Positions 34,736 to 44,031 of a stretch of 64,000 nucleotides of DNA are shown one piece after another. Both the position numbers and the translations under genes were made by a program. Every line of letters begins with the position of its first letter. The stretch's first letter is position 1. The notes under the pieces were generated by a model. The model worked only from the letters and a program-made list of their open reading frames with translations. It was not told the origin of the DNA and made no database searches. This DNA is from Rhodomicrobium sp. R_RK_3 (GTDB lineage: Bacteria > Pseudomonadota > Alphaproteobacteria > Rhizobiales > Rhodomicrobiaceae), in assembly GCF_002198715.1 (NCBI RefSeq), contig NZ_MWLK01000018.1:1-64000 (forward strand), given 5' to 3'.

Positions 34736-35756
34736 CTTCCTTCCGATTTGGAGCCGCGCCGGTGGCCTGCGCGGCGATGGTGAAGCTCTCCGTGCCGGCG
34801 GCGGCGTCGCGGGTGGTGGGCGCGGCGAATTCGACTTTTTCGAATTGCGGCGTGCCCTCGATCTCGCCGATCAGCGCGGTCACGTCGCCGGACTGGCCGA
34901 GCAGCCGGATCTGGCCGCCGCGCATCTCCAGCTCGGTCAGATAGGCGCCGTCGGGCAAAGCCCGGCTCAGAGCCTCCAGCAGGATGACGACAGCGGGTTC
35001 GCCGGCCTTGCGGGCGGTAAGCGGCGCGACGGCCTCGGCAAGCCTCGCGCTCTCGGCATTGAGGCTTTTCAACGCGGCGAGGCGGGTGCGAGCGGCGGCG
35101 ATGCGCGCCTCAATCTCCTGAGCTTCTCCCGCGCTTCGCCAGCTTCCGACGAACCCAAGGCAGCCGGTGGCGAGCCCAGCGATCAGAAGCGCCAAAAAAA
35201 TCCTGTGCAGCCGCTTCGCCGTCTTTTCGCGCGGATCGCGGACCAGGGACAGCAGCTCGATGCCGGTGCGCGCCGCTCCGGGGGCGGCGAAATCGACGAC
35301 CGCGGGCGCAAAGCCCAGGGCGCGCGCTTGGGCTAGTCCGCCATCCAGGACGGTCCTGGTCGTGGCGACGACGCGGATGTCGAGCTGGTCGGGCGCATTG
35401 TTGGCGCTGCCGATGATCTCGAAGCCGTAGGAGGTCTCCTGCTGCGGCCACGGAACCAGGCGGCTCATCTGGTTGAGCAGCACCGGTTCCAGGACGTCGC
35501 TGGCGGCTCTCGGGATTTGCACGCGGCGTTCCAGCACCTGCTCCGGAGAGAGGCGCAGCACGACATATTGGCTGTCCTGCTGGCTCGCCGTAGCGCCGTT
35601 CCTGGCGATGACATCCATGCCGTTCTCCCCAAACAGCAAAAGGATGTCCCATGGTTTGGCTTTCAACGGCACCCTCGTCATCAGAGCGCTGAGGCCCATC
35701 AGCCACCAGCCATAGAGGCCCCGCAGTGCGCGAAGCGCATTCAGCATGGGCGTCAT
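34719..35756 (-). CDS. gspL: Type II secretion protein GspL (PilMN-like)
   Basis: The 345-residue protein combines a partial actin-like N-terminal part (YVVLRLSPEQVLERRVQIPR, ASDVLEPVLLNQMSRLVPWP) with a membrane helix (IFLALLIAGLATGCLGFVGS), a coiled coil and a PilN-like periplasmic domain (LLEALSRALPDGAYLTELEM, ALIGEIEGTPQFEKVEFAAP). GspL links the ATPase GspE to the inner-membrane platform. The N-terminal cytoplasmic part is shorter than in enteric GspL. Start and stop overlap gspK by four bases and gspM by 17. Confidence 0.85.
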   Translation of the reverse strand: MTPMLNALRALRGLYGWWLMGLSALMTRVPLKAKPWDILLLFGENGMDVIARNGATASQQDSQYVVLRLSPEQVLERRVQIPRAASDVLEPVLLNQMSRLVPWPQQETSYGFEIIGSANNAPDQLDIRVVATTRTVLDGGLAQARALGFAPAVVDFAAPGAARTGIELLSLVRDPREKTAKRLHRIFLALLIAGLATGCLGFVGSWRSAGEAQEIEARIAAARTRLAALKSLNAESARLAEAVAPLTARKAGEPAVVILLEALSRALPDGAYLTELEMRGGQIRLLGQSGDVTALIGEIEGTPQFEKVEFAAPTTRDAAAGTESFTIAAQATGAAPNRKEDGDAR

Positions 35757-36655
35757 GAGCCTGGATCCTCATCGCCAAGAGGCATGTCTCTGACCGAAAG
35801 CAGGCGGTAAGGCGCGTCCTGGTCCAAACCGGTGGCGATGACGAACCGCTTGCCGAGCGCGAAAGCCTTCGCTGGCCAGCGCACCACGACGGACACAACA
35901 GAAGCCGGTCCGGGCTCGTTCGCCAGATAGCCGCTGGCCGCTTGCAGGCTCTGCGGAAGCAGATCGGGCGAACGCGTGCCGAGCTTGTCGCGCGCCATGA
36001 AGCGGTCGATATCCAGGGCGCTCAGCTTGGGAAGGCTGGCCAATACGGGCCGCGGCGCGGCGAACGGGTCGATACGGCCATCGCGGCTGTAGACGGTGAC
36101 GTAAGGCTCAACGCGCCGGTAGAGCTCGGGCGTCATGCCTTCGATCTGGCGCAGATCGGTCACGTCCAAAAATGCCGCGTTGCCAACGGAGGTGGCGGGA
36201 GAACCGGCAGGCCCACCATCTCCGCTTGCGCGGCGACGCATGATGTTGTCGCGGAAGGGCTTCGCGGCATCCTCCGATCCGGTGGCCTGCGTGAACAGAC
36301 CGAGCAACACCTCCTCCGGGCCCTGGTTGAGATCGACGAGGCCGTTCGGATCGTCAATGGCGATCGACAGCTCGGCCCCGGCGAAGGCGATGCGGTGCCA
36401 TTTGCCGTCTGCCGGCCATGCATGGGCGGTGTCCTCGTCGATAAGCCGCGCGGCGGCGATCTCCAGACCCGCATCGAGCAATGCCTCGGTTCGCGTCAGC
36501 AGCACCTCGCTACTGACGAAGCTGGCCCCGCTGCGAACGGTTGCGCCCAAGGCCGAAACCAGCAGCGCGGCTGCCCCCACGATCCACAGAACGACGAGCA
36601 GCGCGAGACCGCGCTCCCCAGGTCGCCGGGCGTCGATGGTCGCGGGGTGCGTCAT
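35753..36655 (-). CDS. gspK: Minor pseudopilin GspK
   Basis: The 300-residue product has a prepilin leader ending RRPGERG before LALLVVLWIVGAAALLVSAL. It then has the GspK alpha domain features: DDPNGLVDLNQGPEEVLLGL (the acid/Asn motif), DVTDLRQIEGMTPELYRRVE (a helix-hairpin-helix-like segment) and FAAPRPVLASLPKLS. GspK caps the pseudopilus tip together with GspI and GspJ. The usual Glu+5 is missing from the processed N-terminus, as is normal for GspK. It overlaps gspJ and gspL by four bases each. Confidence 0.9.
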   Translation of the reverse strand: MTHPATIDARRPGERGLALLVVLWIVGAAALLVSALGATVRSGASFVSSEVLLTRTEALLDAGLEIAAARLIDEDTAHAWPADGKWHRIAFAGAELSIAIDDPNGLVDLNQGPEEVLLGLFTQATGSEDAAKPFRDNIMRRRASGDGGPAGSPATSVGNAAFLDVTDLRQIEGMTPELYRRVEPYVTVYSRDGRIDPFAAPRPVLASLPKLSALDIDRFMARDKLGTRSPDLLPQSLQAASGYLANEPGPASVVSVVVRWPAKAFALGKRFVIATGLDQDAPYRLLSVRDMPLGDEDPGS

Positions 36656-37359
36656 CTCGCGGCCTCATGCTGAGAGGCACCGTTTTGCGGGCGCAGCTCG
36701 CCAGCCGTTTTGGCACTGCACAGCTTGGCTTGAGGCGCGAGACAATCGAGTTCGGCGCTCGCGCGAATGCGGACGGTCATCGGTGGCACCGCCGGGACGC
36801 CCGCCGCCTCAAGCCTTATCAGATCGGGCAGACGCTCTGTGAACGGCCAATCGGCGTACCATGCCGTTTTGCCCGGCCCCGCGCGGCCATAGGCGAAGCG
36901 ATAGGCGCGCTGCCTCTGAAGCAAGGGAACGCGGTTCGCTGGCGTCGCGCCTGGGAAGCGCTGCATATCTCGGACATATTGCGCGCGGGCGCGGATCAGG
37001 TCGAAGCCAGTGCCGTTGGGCGCAACCGAATAGTCGATGAAATAGAGGCCCGCCTGCGTGGGATGCGGCGGCTCGAGCGCGACGAAGCTCAGGCGCTCCG
37101 CCGTGCCGGAGAAAACGTAGGCCGGCCGCCCGCCCGATAGCATCGTGACGCGCTGAAGATTTGCGGCGTCGCGGGCGAGCAGGTCCAGGGCGCGCGCAGT
37201 CATATCGAGCGCTTCCATCCGGCCCGCATTGGCATCGGCATTCTTACCCAGCACGTGCAGCATGCCGCCGAGCAGCGCCATGATCGCGGCGAGCACCGTC
37301 ATGCTGACGAGCAGCTCGATAAGCGTGAAGCCGTGCTCGTTGCCGCGCGCGCGCTCCAT
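36652..37359 (-). CDS. gspJ: Minor pseudopilin GspJ
   Basis: The start is the ATG at 37359, overlapping the gspI stop (TGATG). The 235-residue protein carries the type IV prepilin leader NEHG|FTLIELLVSMTVLAAI with Glu+5. The body contains RMEALDMTARALDLLARDAA, RLSFVALEPPHPTQAGLYFI and PLLQRQRAYRFAYGR, as in GspJ. It forms the quasi-helical tip with GspI and GspK. Confidence 0.88.
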   Translation of the reverse strand: MERARGNEHGFTLIELLVSMTVLAAIMALLGGMLHVLGKNADANAGRMEALDMTARALDLLARDAANLQRVTMLSGGRPAYVFSGTAERLSFVALEPPHPTQAGLYFIDYSVAPNGTGFDLIRARAQYVRDMQRFPGATPANRVPLLQRQRAYRFAYGRAGPGKTAWYADWPFTERLPDLIRLEAAGVPAVPPMTVRIRASAELDCLAPQAKLCSAKTAGELRPQNGASQHEAAR

Positions 37360-37778
37360 CACCCGGCCTCGCGCGCGGGACGCACCAGCTTGAGGCCGTG
37401 CAACTCGACCAGCCGTCCGCCGCTCCACGCAACCCTTACGCTGATGTGGTGCATCTGCCATTGCTGCTTGGACCGCAGGGACGCCCATGGCTCGCGCGCC
37501 GGAGAGACCGTTACGGACCACCGGAAAGCGCCATCCCTCCCTTCGGCAGGCAATGGCCCGGTGGCAGCCGGGCCGCCCAAGGCGTTCGCCAGCAGCGAAT
37601 GGGCAAGGATGCGCGCGCGTCCATAAGCATCGGCCGCCCCCGCCGTCCGCAAGCCGGTCGATTGCGCCTGGAACAGGCTCACCATGGCAATGGCGAGGAT
37701 CGCCAGCGCCGTCAGCGTCTCGAGCAGGGTGAAGCCGGCGCTAGGGTCGCCGGGCGCGGGGTGCGAGCGGCTGTTCAA
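37359..37778 (-). CDS. gspI: Minor pseudopilin GspI
   Basis: The prepilin motif SAG|FTLLETLTALAILAIAM with Glu+5 and the short length fit GspI. The start is uncertain: TTG 37778 overlaps the gspH stop (TTGA) and gives a short leader as is usual, while an ATG at 37814 would overlap gspH by 40 bases. The body has ARILAHSLLANALGG and HHISVRVAWSGGRLVELHGL. Confidence 0.85.
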   Translation of the reverse strand: MNSRSHPAPGDPSAGFTLLETLTALAILAIAMVSLFQAQSTGLRTAGAADAYGRARILAHSLLANALGGPAATGPLPAEGRDGAFRWSVTVSPAREPWASLRSKQQWQMHHISVRVAWSGGRLVELHGLKLVRPAREAG

Positions 37779-38248
37779 GGTGTTGCCTGGGTGGAGACGC
37801 GGCCGGTGAGCCAATTGATGCGGACTTCATGATTCTGTACCCCCGACCGAAAGGCGAGCGTGGCGCCGCTGGAGCTGCCATTGGGATAGAAGCGGATGCG
37901 GGCGCGCGTCGGCGAGCGGGCCGCATCTTCTGCGGCGGTGACGGTCAGGCCGATCGGGGTCTTCACCAGGATCGGAGCGCGGTTGTCGCTGAAGCCGATG
38001 CGGCGCGCCGCCGTGTCGATGGTCGCGACGCGCTGGGTCTGCGTCGCCATGGCGAGCGCGCGCAGGTCGCGCAGCCGCGACGCGGTCTGCCGCGCCAGCG
38101 CCTTGACCTCCTGTCCTGGCGAGGCCGACCGATAAAGCAGCGGGACGGCGCCGAGGACCAGCACGATGATGGCCATCACCACAAGCAGTTCCAGCAGGGT
38201 GAATCCGCTGCTTTTGTCGGTCGCTGGTGCGCGCTCGGCGAGTGCCAT
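37775..38248 (-). CDS. gspH: Minor pseudopilin GspH
   Basis: The 157-residue protein has the leader SSG|FTLLELLVVMAIIVLVLG with Glu+5, then ASRLRDLRALAMATQTQRVA and the C-terminal beta-rich body with RIRFYPNGSSSGATLAF. FxPxGxSSGGxxxL is the recognised GspH signature. GspH binds the tip of the pseudopilus. It starts seven bases after gspG. Confidence 0.9.
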   Translation of the reverse strand: MALAERAPATDKSSGFTLLELLVVMAIIVLVLGAVPLLYRSASPGQEVKALARQTASRLRDLRALAMATQTQRVATIDTAARRIGFSDNRAPILVKTPIGLTVTAAEDAARSPTRARIRFYPNGSSSGATLAFRSGVQNHEVRINWLTGRVSTQATP

Positions 38249-38255
38249 TGCGGGC

Positions 38256-38741
38256 CTATAACCAGCTCATGACGTCTTGGTCCTCACCGTCGCCGCCCTG
38301 CTGATTGTCCGCGCCGAAGGAATAAATATCGAACCGCCCCGACTGGCCGGGCGTGCGGTAGTGATAGGGCCGGCCCCAGGGATCGTCGGGAACCTTGTTC
38401 TTCTGCAGATAGGGGCCGTTCCAGCTCGCCAGATTGCCAGGGCGTTCGATCAGCGCGCCCAGCCCCTCGCGCTCGGTCGGATACCGGCCGATGTCGAGCT
38501 TGAACAGCTCCAGCGAAGTGCTGATGCTCTCGACCTGGACCTTGGCGGTTTTGGTGCGCGAGCTGCCGAGATATCCCATCACCCTCGGCGCGACGAGCCC
38601 CGCCAGCAAAACGAGGATGACCATCACCACCAGCAGTTCGATGAGCGTAAAACCGGCTTCGCCCGTGCGCGCGCCGCTTTGCCGCAATGAAGATAGGTTC
38701 AACACCACCGCTGGTCCCCCCGGGCTAGAGCGCAAGGTCAT
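38256..38741 (-). CDS. gspG: Major pseudopilin GspG
   Basis: The leader ends EAG before FTLIELLVVMVILVLLAGLV with Glu+5. The body contains TAKVQVESISTSLELFKLDI, GRYPTEREGLGALIERPGN, GPYLQKNKVPDDPWGRPYHY and the calcium-binding loop SFGADNQQGGDGED, all diagnostic for the major pseudopilin. ATG 38741 overlaps gspF by 17 bases; a GTG at 38708 with an upstream G-rich ribosome site is an alternative start and gives a more usual leader length. Confidence 0.93.
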   Translation of the reverse strand: MTLRSSPGGPAVVLNLSSLRQSGARTGEAGFTLIELLVVMVILVLLAGLVAPRVMGYLGSSRTKTAKVQVESISTSLELFKLDIGRYPTEREGLGALIERPGNLASWNGPYLQKNKVPDDPWGRPYHYRTPGQSGRFDIYSFGADNQQGGDGEDQDVMSWL

Positions 38742-39960
38742 TGATGCTGATGACAGCGCTGAGAATGGAAATGATCACGGTTGCAATAAACCCGCTGACC
38801 AAAAGAATTATGACAGGCTCGAGCAGGGTCAGCGTCCGCTGCACGGAGGTGTCGAGCTTGTCCTCGAACAGATCGGCCATGTGCAGCAGCGACCGCGTGA
38901 GGCCGCCGGTCTCCTCGCCGACCCGCAGCATGTTGATGACCACCGGCGGAAACAGGCCCGAATGCGCCAGCGGATCGATGAAGCTGCGGCCCTTGCGCAG
39001 ATTGTCATAGGCCCGCTCCAGCGCAGCCGCCGCCGAACGGTTGCCGCTGACGTCGCGGACGAGACGCATCGCGACCGGCAGCTCCACCCCGTTCTCCAGC
39101 AGCACGCCGAGCGTGCGGCAGAAGGCGACCGTCAGGCTCAGCCTGACGATGTGGCCGATCAGCGGGAGGCGGAGCAATGCCGTCTCGGTTGCCTCGCGGG
39201 AGGAGGGTTGCCGCATGAGCAATGTCAGCCCGGCTGCCCCGGCACAGAGGGCGAGGAGCAGCATCACGCCGTTGGCGATCAGCCAGTCCGACATCGCGAA
39301 AACGGCGGCGGCGGCGGCCGGGGCCTCGGAGCCCGCCTGCATCACCATCTCCTTGAAGCGCGGCACCACGAATACGAGCATCAGCACTACGGCGGCAACG
39401 GCGACCGTGACCAGCAGCGCGGGATAAAGGCTCGCCGAGAGCACCTTGCCGCGCAGCTTTTCGGCGCGCTGGCGGCTCTGTGCGATGCGCTCCAGCACGG
39501 CGTCGAGCGTGCCGCTCGCCTCGGCGATGCGCACCATGTTGGTGTAGACAGGCGGGAAGACGCCGCCCTGCGCGGCCATCGCCTCATACAGGCTTTTGCC
39601 GCCGCTGATCTCAGCGTGCAGGCGCATGACGAGCTGCGACAGGGATTTCGAGCCCGCATCCGTTGCCAGCAGTTGCAGCGAGCGGTCGAGCGGCAGGCCG
39701 GCCTTGAGCAGCATGGCCAGCTCATGCGTGAGGAGTGTGAGCTGGCTGGAGGAAGGCCGCCCGGAAAACCCGGTCATGCCCGGCGCCGGAGCGGGTTTGC
39801 GGGTCTCGCTCACCTCCACCGGAAAATGGCCGAGCGTCTGGAGATGGGCGAGCACGCTGTCGCGGCTGTCGCCTTCCATCTCGCCGGCAAGCTTACCGCC
39901 GGAGCGGTCGAGCGCGGTGTAGCGGAACAGTTTCACGCTGTGCCTCGCGTGATCAGACAT
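38725..39960 (-). CDS. gspF: Type II secretion inner-membrane protein GspF
   Basis: The 411-residue protein has two GspF domains (about 75-195 and 280-400) and three membrane helices (ALLVTVAVAAVVLMLVFVVP, LIANGVMLLLALCAGAAGLT, and the C-terminal PVIILLVSGFIATVIISILS). The N-terminus FRYTALDRSGGKLAGEME is typical. Repeated GxxLxxA(M)xxxGxxFPxxxxxMxxxGExxG motifs appear in each domain. GspF is the polytopic platform on which pseudopilins assemble. It overlaps gspE by eight bases. Confidence 0.93.
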   Translation of the reverse strand: MSDHARHSVKLFRYTALDRSGGKLAGEMEGDSRDSVLAHLQTLGHFPVEVSETRKPAPAPGMTGFSGRPSSSQLTLLTHELAMLLKAGLPLDRSLQLLATDAGSKSLSQLVMRLHAEISGGKSLYEAMAAQGGVFPPVYTNMVRIAEASGTLDAVLERIAQSRQRAEKLRGKVLSASLYPALLVTVAVAAVVLMLVFVVPRFKEMVMQAGSEAPAAAAAVFAMSDWLIANGVMLLLALCAGAAGLTLLMRQPSSREATETALLRLPLIGHIVRLSLTVAFCRTLGVLLENGVELPVAMRLVRDVSGNRSAAAALERAYDNLRKGRSFIDPLAHSGLFPPVVINMLRVGEETGGLTRSLLHMADLFEDKLDTSVQRTLTLLEPVIILLVSGFIATVIISILSAVISINDLAL

Positions 39961-41599
39961 CGAGCGCCACGCGCCGGACTTCCTCCGGCGTCGTGATGCC
40001 TTGCATGCATTTCGACAGGCCGTCGGCGAGCATCGGCGTCATGCCGCGTCGGCAGGCTGCCGCGTGGATGTCGCCCGGCCGGCTGTCCGGCTGGATCAGC
40101 TTGCGGATCTCCTCGTCGACGTCGAGCACTTCGGCGATGACGATGCGGTCATTGTAGCCGGTGCCGGAGCAACGCTCGCAGCCGACCGCGCGCCAGAGCT
40201 GTTTCGTCCCCTCCGCTGCGTGCTCGGCTTGCCTGCAATGTATGCACAGCACCCGGACCAGCCGCTGGCCGATCACGCAGCGCAGGCAGGAGGCCAGCAG
40301 GAAGGCGTCGATCCCCATGTCGAGCAAACGGGGAATGGCGCCTGCGGCGGTGTTGGTATGCAGCGTGCTCAGCACCAGATGGCCGGTCAGCGCGGCGTGG
40401 ATGCCGATGGCGGCCGTCTCGCCGTCGCGCATCTCGCCGACCATCAGCACATCGGGATCGTGCCGCAGGAAGGAGCGCAGCGCGGCGGCAAATGTCAGCC
40501 CGATCTCGGGCATGGCCTGGGTCTGGTTCACCCCGGCGATCTCATACTCGATCGGGTCTTCGATCGTCAGGATCTTGCGGTGGCCCTGGTTGAGCACGGA
40601 AAGGGCGGTCGCGAGCGTCGTGGTCTTGCCGCTGCCCGTTGGTCCCGTCACCAGGACGAGTCCGTAAGGGGCTTCGAGATTGCCGCGCACGATCTCCTCG
40701 TCGCGCTTGGAAAAGCCGAGCCGGGCGAAATCGAGCGTGCGCCTGACATTGTCGAGCAGGCGAATGGCGACGGTTTCTCCATAGATGGTCGGCATGGTGG
40801 CCACCCGCAAGTCGAGACGGTGCTGCTCCAGCCGGATGCGTGCCCGGCCGTCCTGCGGCAGGCGGCGCTCGGCAATGTTGAGGCCGGAGAGGATTTTTAC
40901 GCGCGAGACAATGGCCTTCGCCATGGCGGCGGGCGGAGCGGCGACGTCGCGCAGCATGCCGTCGATGCGCATACGGACCGTCAGCCGCCCGTCGAACGGC
41001 TCGATATGGATGTCGGTGGCGCGGGCATGAACGGCATCCTGGAAAAGCTGGTTCACATAGCGGACGACCGGCGTGCCGAGTGCGATGTCCCGGAGATGCT
41101 CGACATTCTCGTCGGAGCTCTGCGACGCAGCATCGTCCTGCCAGAGCTGAGGCTCGGCGGCGTCACGGGTCAGGCGCTCGATGGCGGATTGAATATCCTC
41201 GGCGGCGGCGACCACGGGACGGACGGGCCGCTGCAGAGCCAGCCGCACCGCCTTGATCGTACCGGCGTCCGTGGGGTCGGCCATTGCCAGCAGCACGCCG
41301 TCGCCATCATCGCCGAGCGGCAGCACATTGTTGTCGCGCAAGAAACTGCGGGAGAGCCGGCTGAGATCGAAGGAAATATTGCTCCACTGCTCGTCCGCCG
41401 CGAGCGGCAGGCGGTAATGCTCGGCGAGCAGGCGCGGCAGGGCCTCGGGCTCGACGAGCGACAGTTTGCGCAGGACGGGAACGAGCCGTTCGTCCGCATC
41501 GGCGCACAGCCCGAGCGCCTTGTCGAGATCGGCGGGCGACAAGAGGCCGAGCGCCAGCAGATGCTCCCCGAAACCGGATGGAAGAATCGGAACTGTCAT
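39953..41599 (-). CDS. gspE: Type II secretion ATPase GspE
   Basis: The 548-residue cytoplasmic ATPase has an N-terminal N1E domain (FGEHLLALGLLSPADLDKAL) and a central ATPase domain. Walker A is GPTGSGKTTT (319-328), the Asp box TIEDPIEYE (345-353), Walker B PDVLMVGEMRD (382-392), and the His box HAALTGHLVLSTLHTN (401-416). The C-terminal zinc module has Cys452, Cys455, Cys474 and Cys477. It is the first gene of the minus-strand operon, divergent from gspD, and powers pseudopilus assembly. Confidence 0.95.
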   Translation of the reverse strand: MTVPILPSGFGEHLLALGLLSPADLDKALGLCADADERLVPVLRKLSLVEPEALPRLLAEHYRLPLAADEQWSNISFDLSRLSRSFLRDNNVLPLGDDGDGVLLAMADPTDAGTIKAVRLALQRPVRPVVAAAEDIQSAIERLTRDAAEPQLWQDDAASQSSDENVEHLRDIALGTPVVRYVNQLFQDAVHARATDIHIEPFDGRLTVRMRIDGMLRDVAAPPAAMAKAIVSRVKILSGLNIAERRLPQDGRARIRLEQHRLDLRVATMPTIYGETVAIRLLDNVRRTLDFARLGFSKRDEEIVRGNLEAPYGLVLVTGPTGSGKTTTLATALSVLNQGHRKILTIEDPIEYEIAGVNQTQAMPEIGLTFAAALRSFLRHDPDVLMVGEMRDGETAAIGIHAALTGHLVLSTLHTNTAAGAIPRLLDMGIDAFLLASCLRCVIGQRLVRVLCIHCRQAEHAAEGTKQLWRAVGCERCSGTGYNDRIVIAEVLDVDEEIRKLIQPDSRPGDIHAAACRRGMTPMLADGLSKCMQGITTPEEVRRVALDV

Positions 41600-41611
41600 A
41601 ATGGCGTGTGG

Positions 41612-41668
41612 CCCCCTGCCTATAATCCAACCCTACACCGCCAATCGTAATGGCGATGTGACAGGGGG
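41612..41668. promoter_or_regulatory. Nested inverted repeat between gspE and gspD
   Basis: CCCCCTG at 41612 pairs with CAGGGGG at 41662, and inside it CGCCA at 41639 pairs with TGGCG at 41651. TATAAT occurs at 41621. The element stands in the only divergent gap of the type II cluster, so it is the natural place for promoters and a shared operator. Confidence 0.4.
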
Positions 41669-41725
41669 ATTGGCCTAGCAGAGAAGGATTTTGGAGCCGG
41701 TGCTCAGCCCGCGGCTCCATGGGTG

Positions 41726-41745
41726 TGCCCGGCACCTGCCGGGCA
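41726..41745. promoter_or_regulatory. Perfect hairpin upstream of gspD
   Basis: TGCCCGGC-ACCT-GCCGGGCA forms an eight-pair GC-rich stem with a four-base loop, ending 75 bases before the gspD start. It would lie in the 5' leader if transcription starts near TATAAT at 41621. No T run follows. It may be an attenuator-like structure or an intergenic repeat. Confidence 0.4.
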
Positions 41746-41820
41746 TGGGGGCAATCAGCGTGGGTTCATCACAACAGCCGGAAACGGCGCCTGCGGCAGA
41801 GTACGAGTGGAACCCGGCCG

Positions 41821-44031
41821 ATGATTTGGGGGCATAAGGCGTTTCTGGCGGTCCTTGCCTGCATGTTCGTGGGCGGCTGCTCCTCCTTGGGCAAAGCCCC
41901 GGACCTCGTCGACCAATTGGCGAGCGCGGACCTCTCCGCACGCGGCCAGCAGCCGACGCCGTCCCGCACCGAGTTCGCGAGTGACGACCGTTCCGCCGAC
42001 GCGGGCGCGGAATTTCCCGGCAGTGACCAGACTGTCGCCAGGCGCGCCGAGGTTAAAGGCATAGCCAAAGGCAACAACGGCTATGAGCTGAATTTCAGCG
42101 ATGCCGGCCTCGCCGACCTCACCAAGGTGATCCTCACCGACACGCTGCAAATTCCATTCGTCTACGATCCGCGCGTGCAGGGAACTGTCACGCTCTCGAC
42201 CGGCGGACCGGTGAGCCGTGCCGAACTCCTCACCATTCTGGAAACCGTGCTCGCGATGAACCGGGGGGCGCTGATCGCGGAGGGTCCGGCCTACCGGATC
42301 GTCCCGGCGACAGGAGGCCGCGCGCCCGGCGCCAATGTCGACTACGTTGCCGAACGGCGCCGGATCGGGCCGGGCTTTGGCGTCGCCATTTTGCCGCTGA
42401 AATTCATCTCCGCCGACACCATGATCCGGATGCTCGGCTCGTTCGCGGGCGACGAGAATGCTGTTCAGGCGAATGTCCATAAGAACCTGCTGATCCTGCG
42501 CGGCTCCAGCCAGGAGCGCCAGTCGCTCATCGACGTTGCGACCATGTTCGACGTCGACTGGATGAAGGGCCAGTCCGCAGGCATCTATGTGCTGAAAAGC
42601 GCCGCTCCGTCCGAGATCATCAATGAACTGCAAGAGGTCTTCCAGGCCGAAGGGCAAGGCAGCGGGCTGATCAAATTCCAGCCGGTCAACCGCCTGAATG
42701 CCGTGCTCGTCCTGACGCAGAAAAAGGCCCTGCTGGAGAATGCCGGCAAATGGATCGCGCGGCTCGACCGCAGCAGCGCGGAGGGCGATAGCTTCTATGT
42801 CTACCGGGTCGAGAACGGCAAGGCCAAGGATCTGGCGAAAATGCTGAACGCGATGTTCGGCAGCGGCAATGGCGGAACGGTGCGCGCCGCCGAGGAAACG
42901 GAGGTCGCGCCGAATAAGGCGGCGACGCGGATCGGCACCTCGGATAATGGCAGCCTGGGCGCGGCCTCCGGCGGCGGCGATCCGCAGCATGGCCAGTCGC
43001 CGCAGCGGTCTGCGCTGGCTGGCGGCGACGCTGCCTCCGGTTATCCGCAGCCCGATGGCGAAGCGGCGTTCTCCGCCGAGAACGTCTCCTCCGGCGCGAT
43101 CCGCATCGTCCCGGATGACATCAACAACAAGTTGCTGATCCGGGCGCCCGGCCGGACCTATCGCAAGATCCTCGGCGTGCTCAACCGGATCGACCGGGCG
43201 CCGCTGCAGGTGCTGATCAATGCCACGCTCGCCGAGGTCACGCTCAACGACTCGCTCGAATACGGCGTGCAGGTGTTCCTGGAAAAGCGCAAAGGCCGTT
43301 ACGGGGCGCTCGGCTTCAGCACCGGCTCGACCATGGGCATCGCGCCGACCCTGCCGGGCCTGAATTTCGTGCTGGGATCGGCGGCGAACTCGCCGCAGCT
43401 CATCATCGACGCCATCGCCTCGGAGACGAATGTGCGCGTGGTGTCCTCGCCCTCCGTGGTGGTGCTGCACAATCAGACGGCGACCTTGCAGGTCGGCGAC
43501 GAAGTGCCGATCGCCACCCGGCAGATCGCCAACGCCACCGAGTCGAATGCGCCGCTCATCAATGAGATCAAGTTCCGCGATACCGGCGTGATTTTGAAGG
43601 TGACGCCGCGCATCAACACCAATGGGCTCGTCACGATGGATATCGAGCAGGAGATCAGCTCTGTGGTGAACAGCACCACCAGCGGCGAAGGCGGAACGCT
43701 AACGCCGACGATTTCGCAGCGCCGCATCTCCAGCATGATCGCCGTGCAGCATGGCCAGATGGTCGTGCTCGGCGGTCTGATCAGCGAGCAGGTCGACAAG
43801 GAGAAAAGCCGCGTGCCGGGACTGCAGAAGATCCCCTATCTCGGCGACATCATCGGCGACAATTCCAGCAAGAAGGTGCGCAAGGAGCTGATCGTTTTTC
43901 TGCAGCCCAAGATCATCGCCGGATCGGGCGACGCCAGCCATGCCGCCGAGGAGCTCCGGTCGCGCATGCAGTTTCTTGCCCCGTCCAACGGGGCGCCCGG
44001 TGGCAGGCAGGAAGCAGCGCAGTTCAAATAG
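41821..44031 (+). CDS. gspD: Type II secretion secretin GspD
   Basis: From the ATG at 41821 the 736-residue protein starts with a lipoprotein signal (AFLAVLACMFVGGC, lipidated Cys20). An N0-like domain (YELNFSDAGLADLTKVILTD), N1-N2 repeats and a long Gly/Ser-rich insert with AASGGGDPQHGQ around 375-425 precede N3. The secretin core contains VVSSPSVVVLHNQTATLQVG, VPIATRQI and MIAVQHGQMVVLGGLISEQ. The C-terminal KKVRKELIVFLQPKII ends the barrel. As its own lipoprotein it may reach the outer membrane without a separate pilotin. It is transcribed divergently from gspE. Confidence 0.93.
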   Translation: MIWGHKAFLAVLACMFVGGCSSLGKAPDLVDQLASADLSARGQQPTPSRTEFASDDRSADAGAEFPGSDQTVARRAEVKGIAKGNNGYELNFSDAGLADLTKVILTDTLQIPFVYDPRVQGTVTLSTGGPVSRAELLTILETVLAMNRGALIAEGPAYRIVPATGGRAPGANVDYVAERRRIGPGFGVAILPLKFISADTMIRMLGSFAGDENAVQANVHKNLLILRGSSQERQSLIDVATMFDVDWMKGQSAGIYVLKSAAPSEIINELQEVFQAEGQGSGLIKFQPVNRLNAVLVLTQKKALLENAGKWIARLDRSSAEGDSFYVYRVENGKAKDLAKMLNAMFGSGNGGTVRAAEETEVAPNKAATRIGTSDNGSLGAASGGGDPQHGQSPQRSALAGGDAASGYPQPDGEAAFSAENVSSGAIRIVPDDINNKLLIRAPGRTYRKILGVLNRIDRAPLQVLINATLAEVTLNDSLEYGVQVFLEKRKGRYGALGFSTGSTMGIAPTLPGLNFVLGSAANSPQLIIDAIASETNVRVVSSPSVVVLHNQTATLQVGDEVPIATRQIANATESNAPLINEIKFRDTGVILKVTPRINTNGLVTMDIEQEISSVVNSTTSGEGGTLTPTISQRRISSMIAVQHGQMVVLGGLISEQVDKEKSRVPGLQKIPYLGDIIGDNSSKKVRKELIVFLQPKIIAGSGDASHAAEELRSRMQFLAPSNGAPGGRQEAAQFK

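Noticed and set aside
38434-39996. A 520-codon plus-strand open frame across gspG and gspF
   Set aside because: It is antisense to well-recognised secretion genes; its protein is rich in Arg, Gln and His and matches no family.
40001-41650. A 549-codon plus-strand open frame across gspE
   Set aside because: It is the antisense of the GspE ATPase, whose Walker and zinc motifs are unmistakable.
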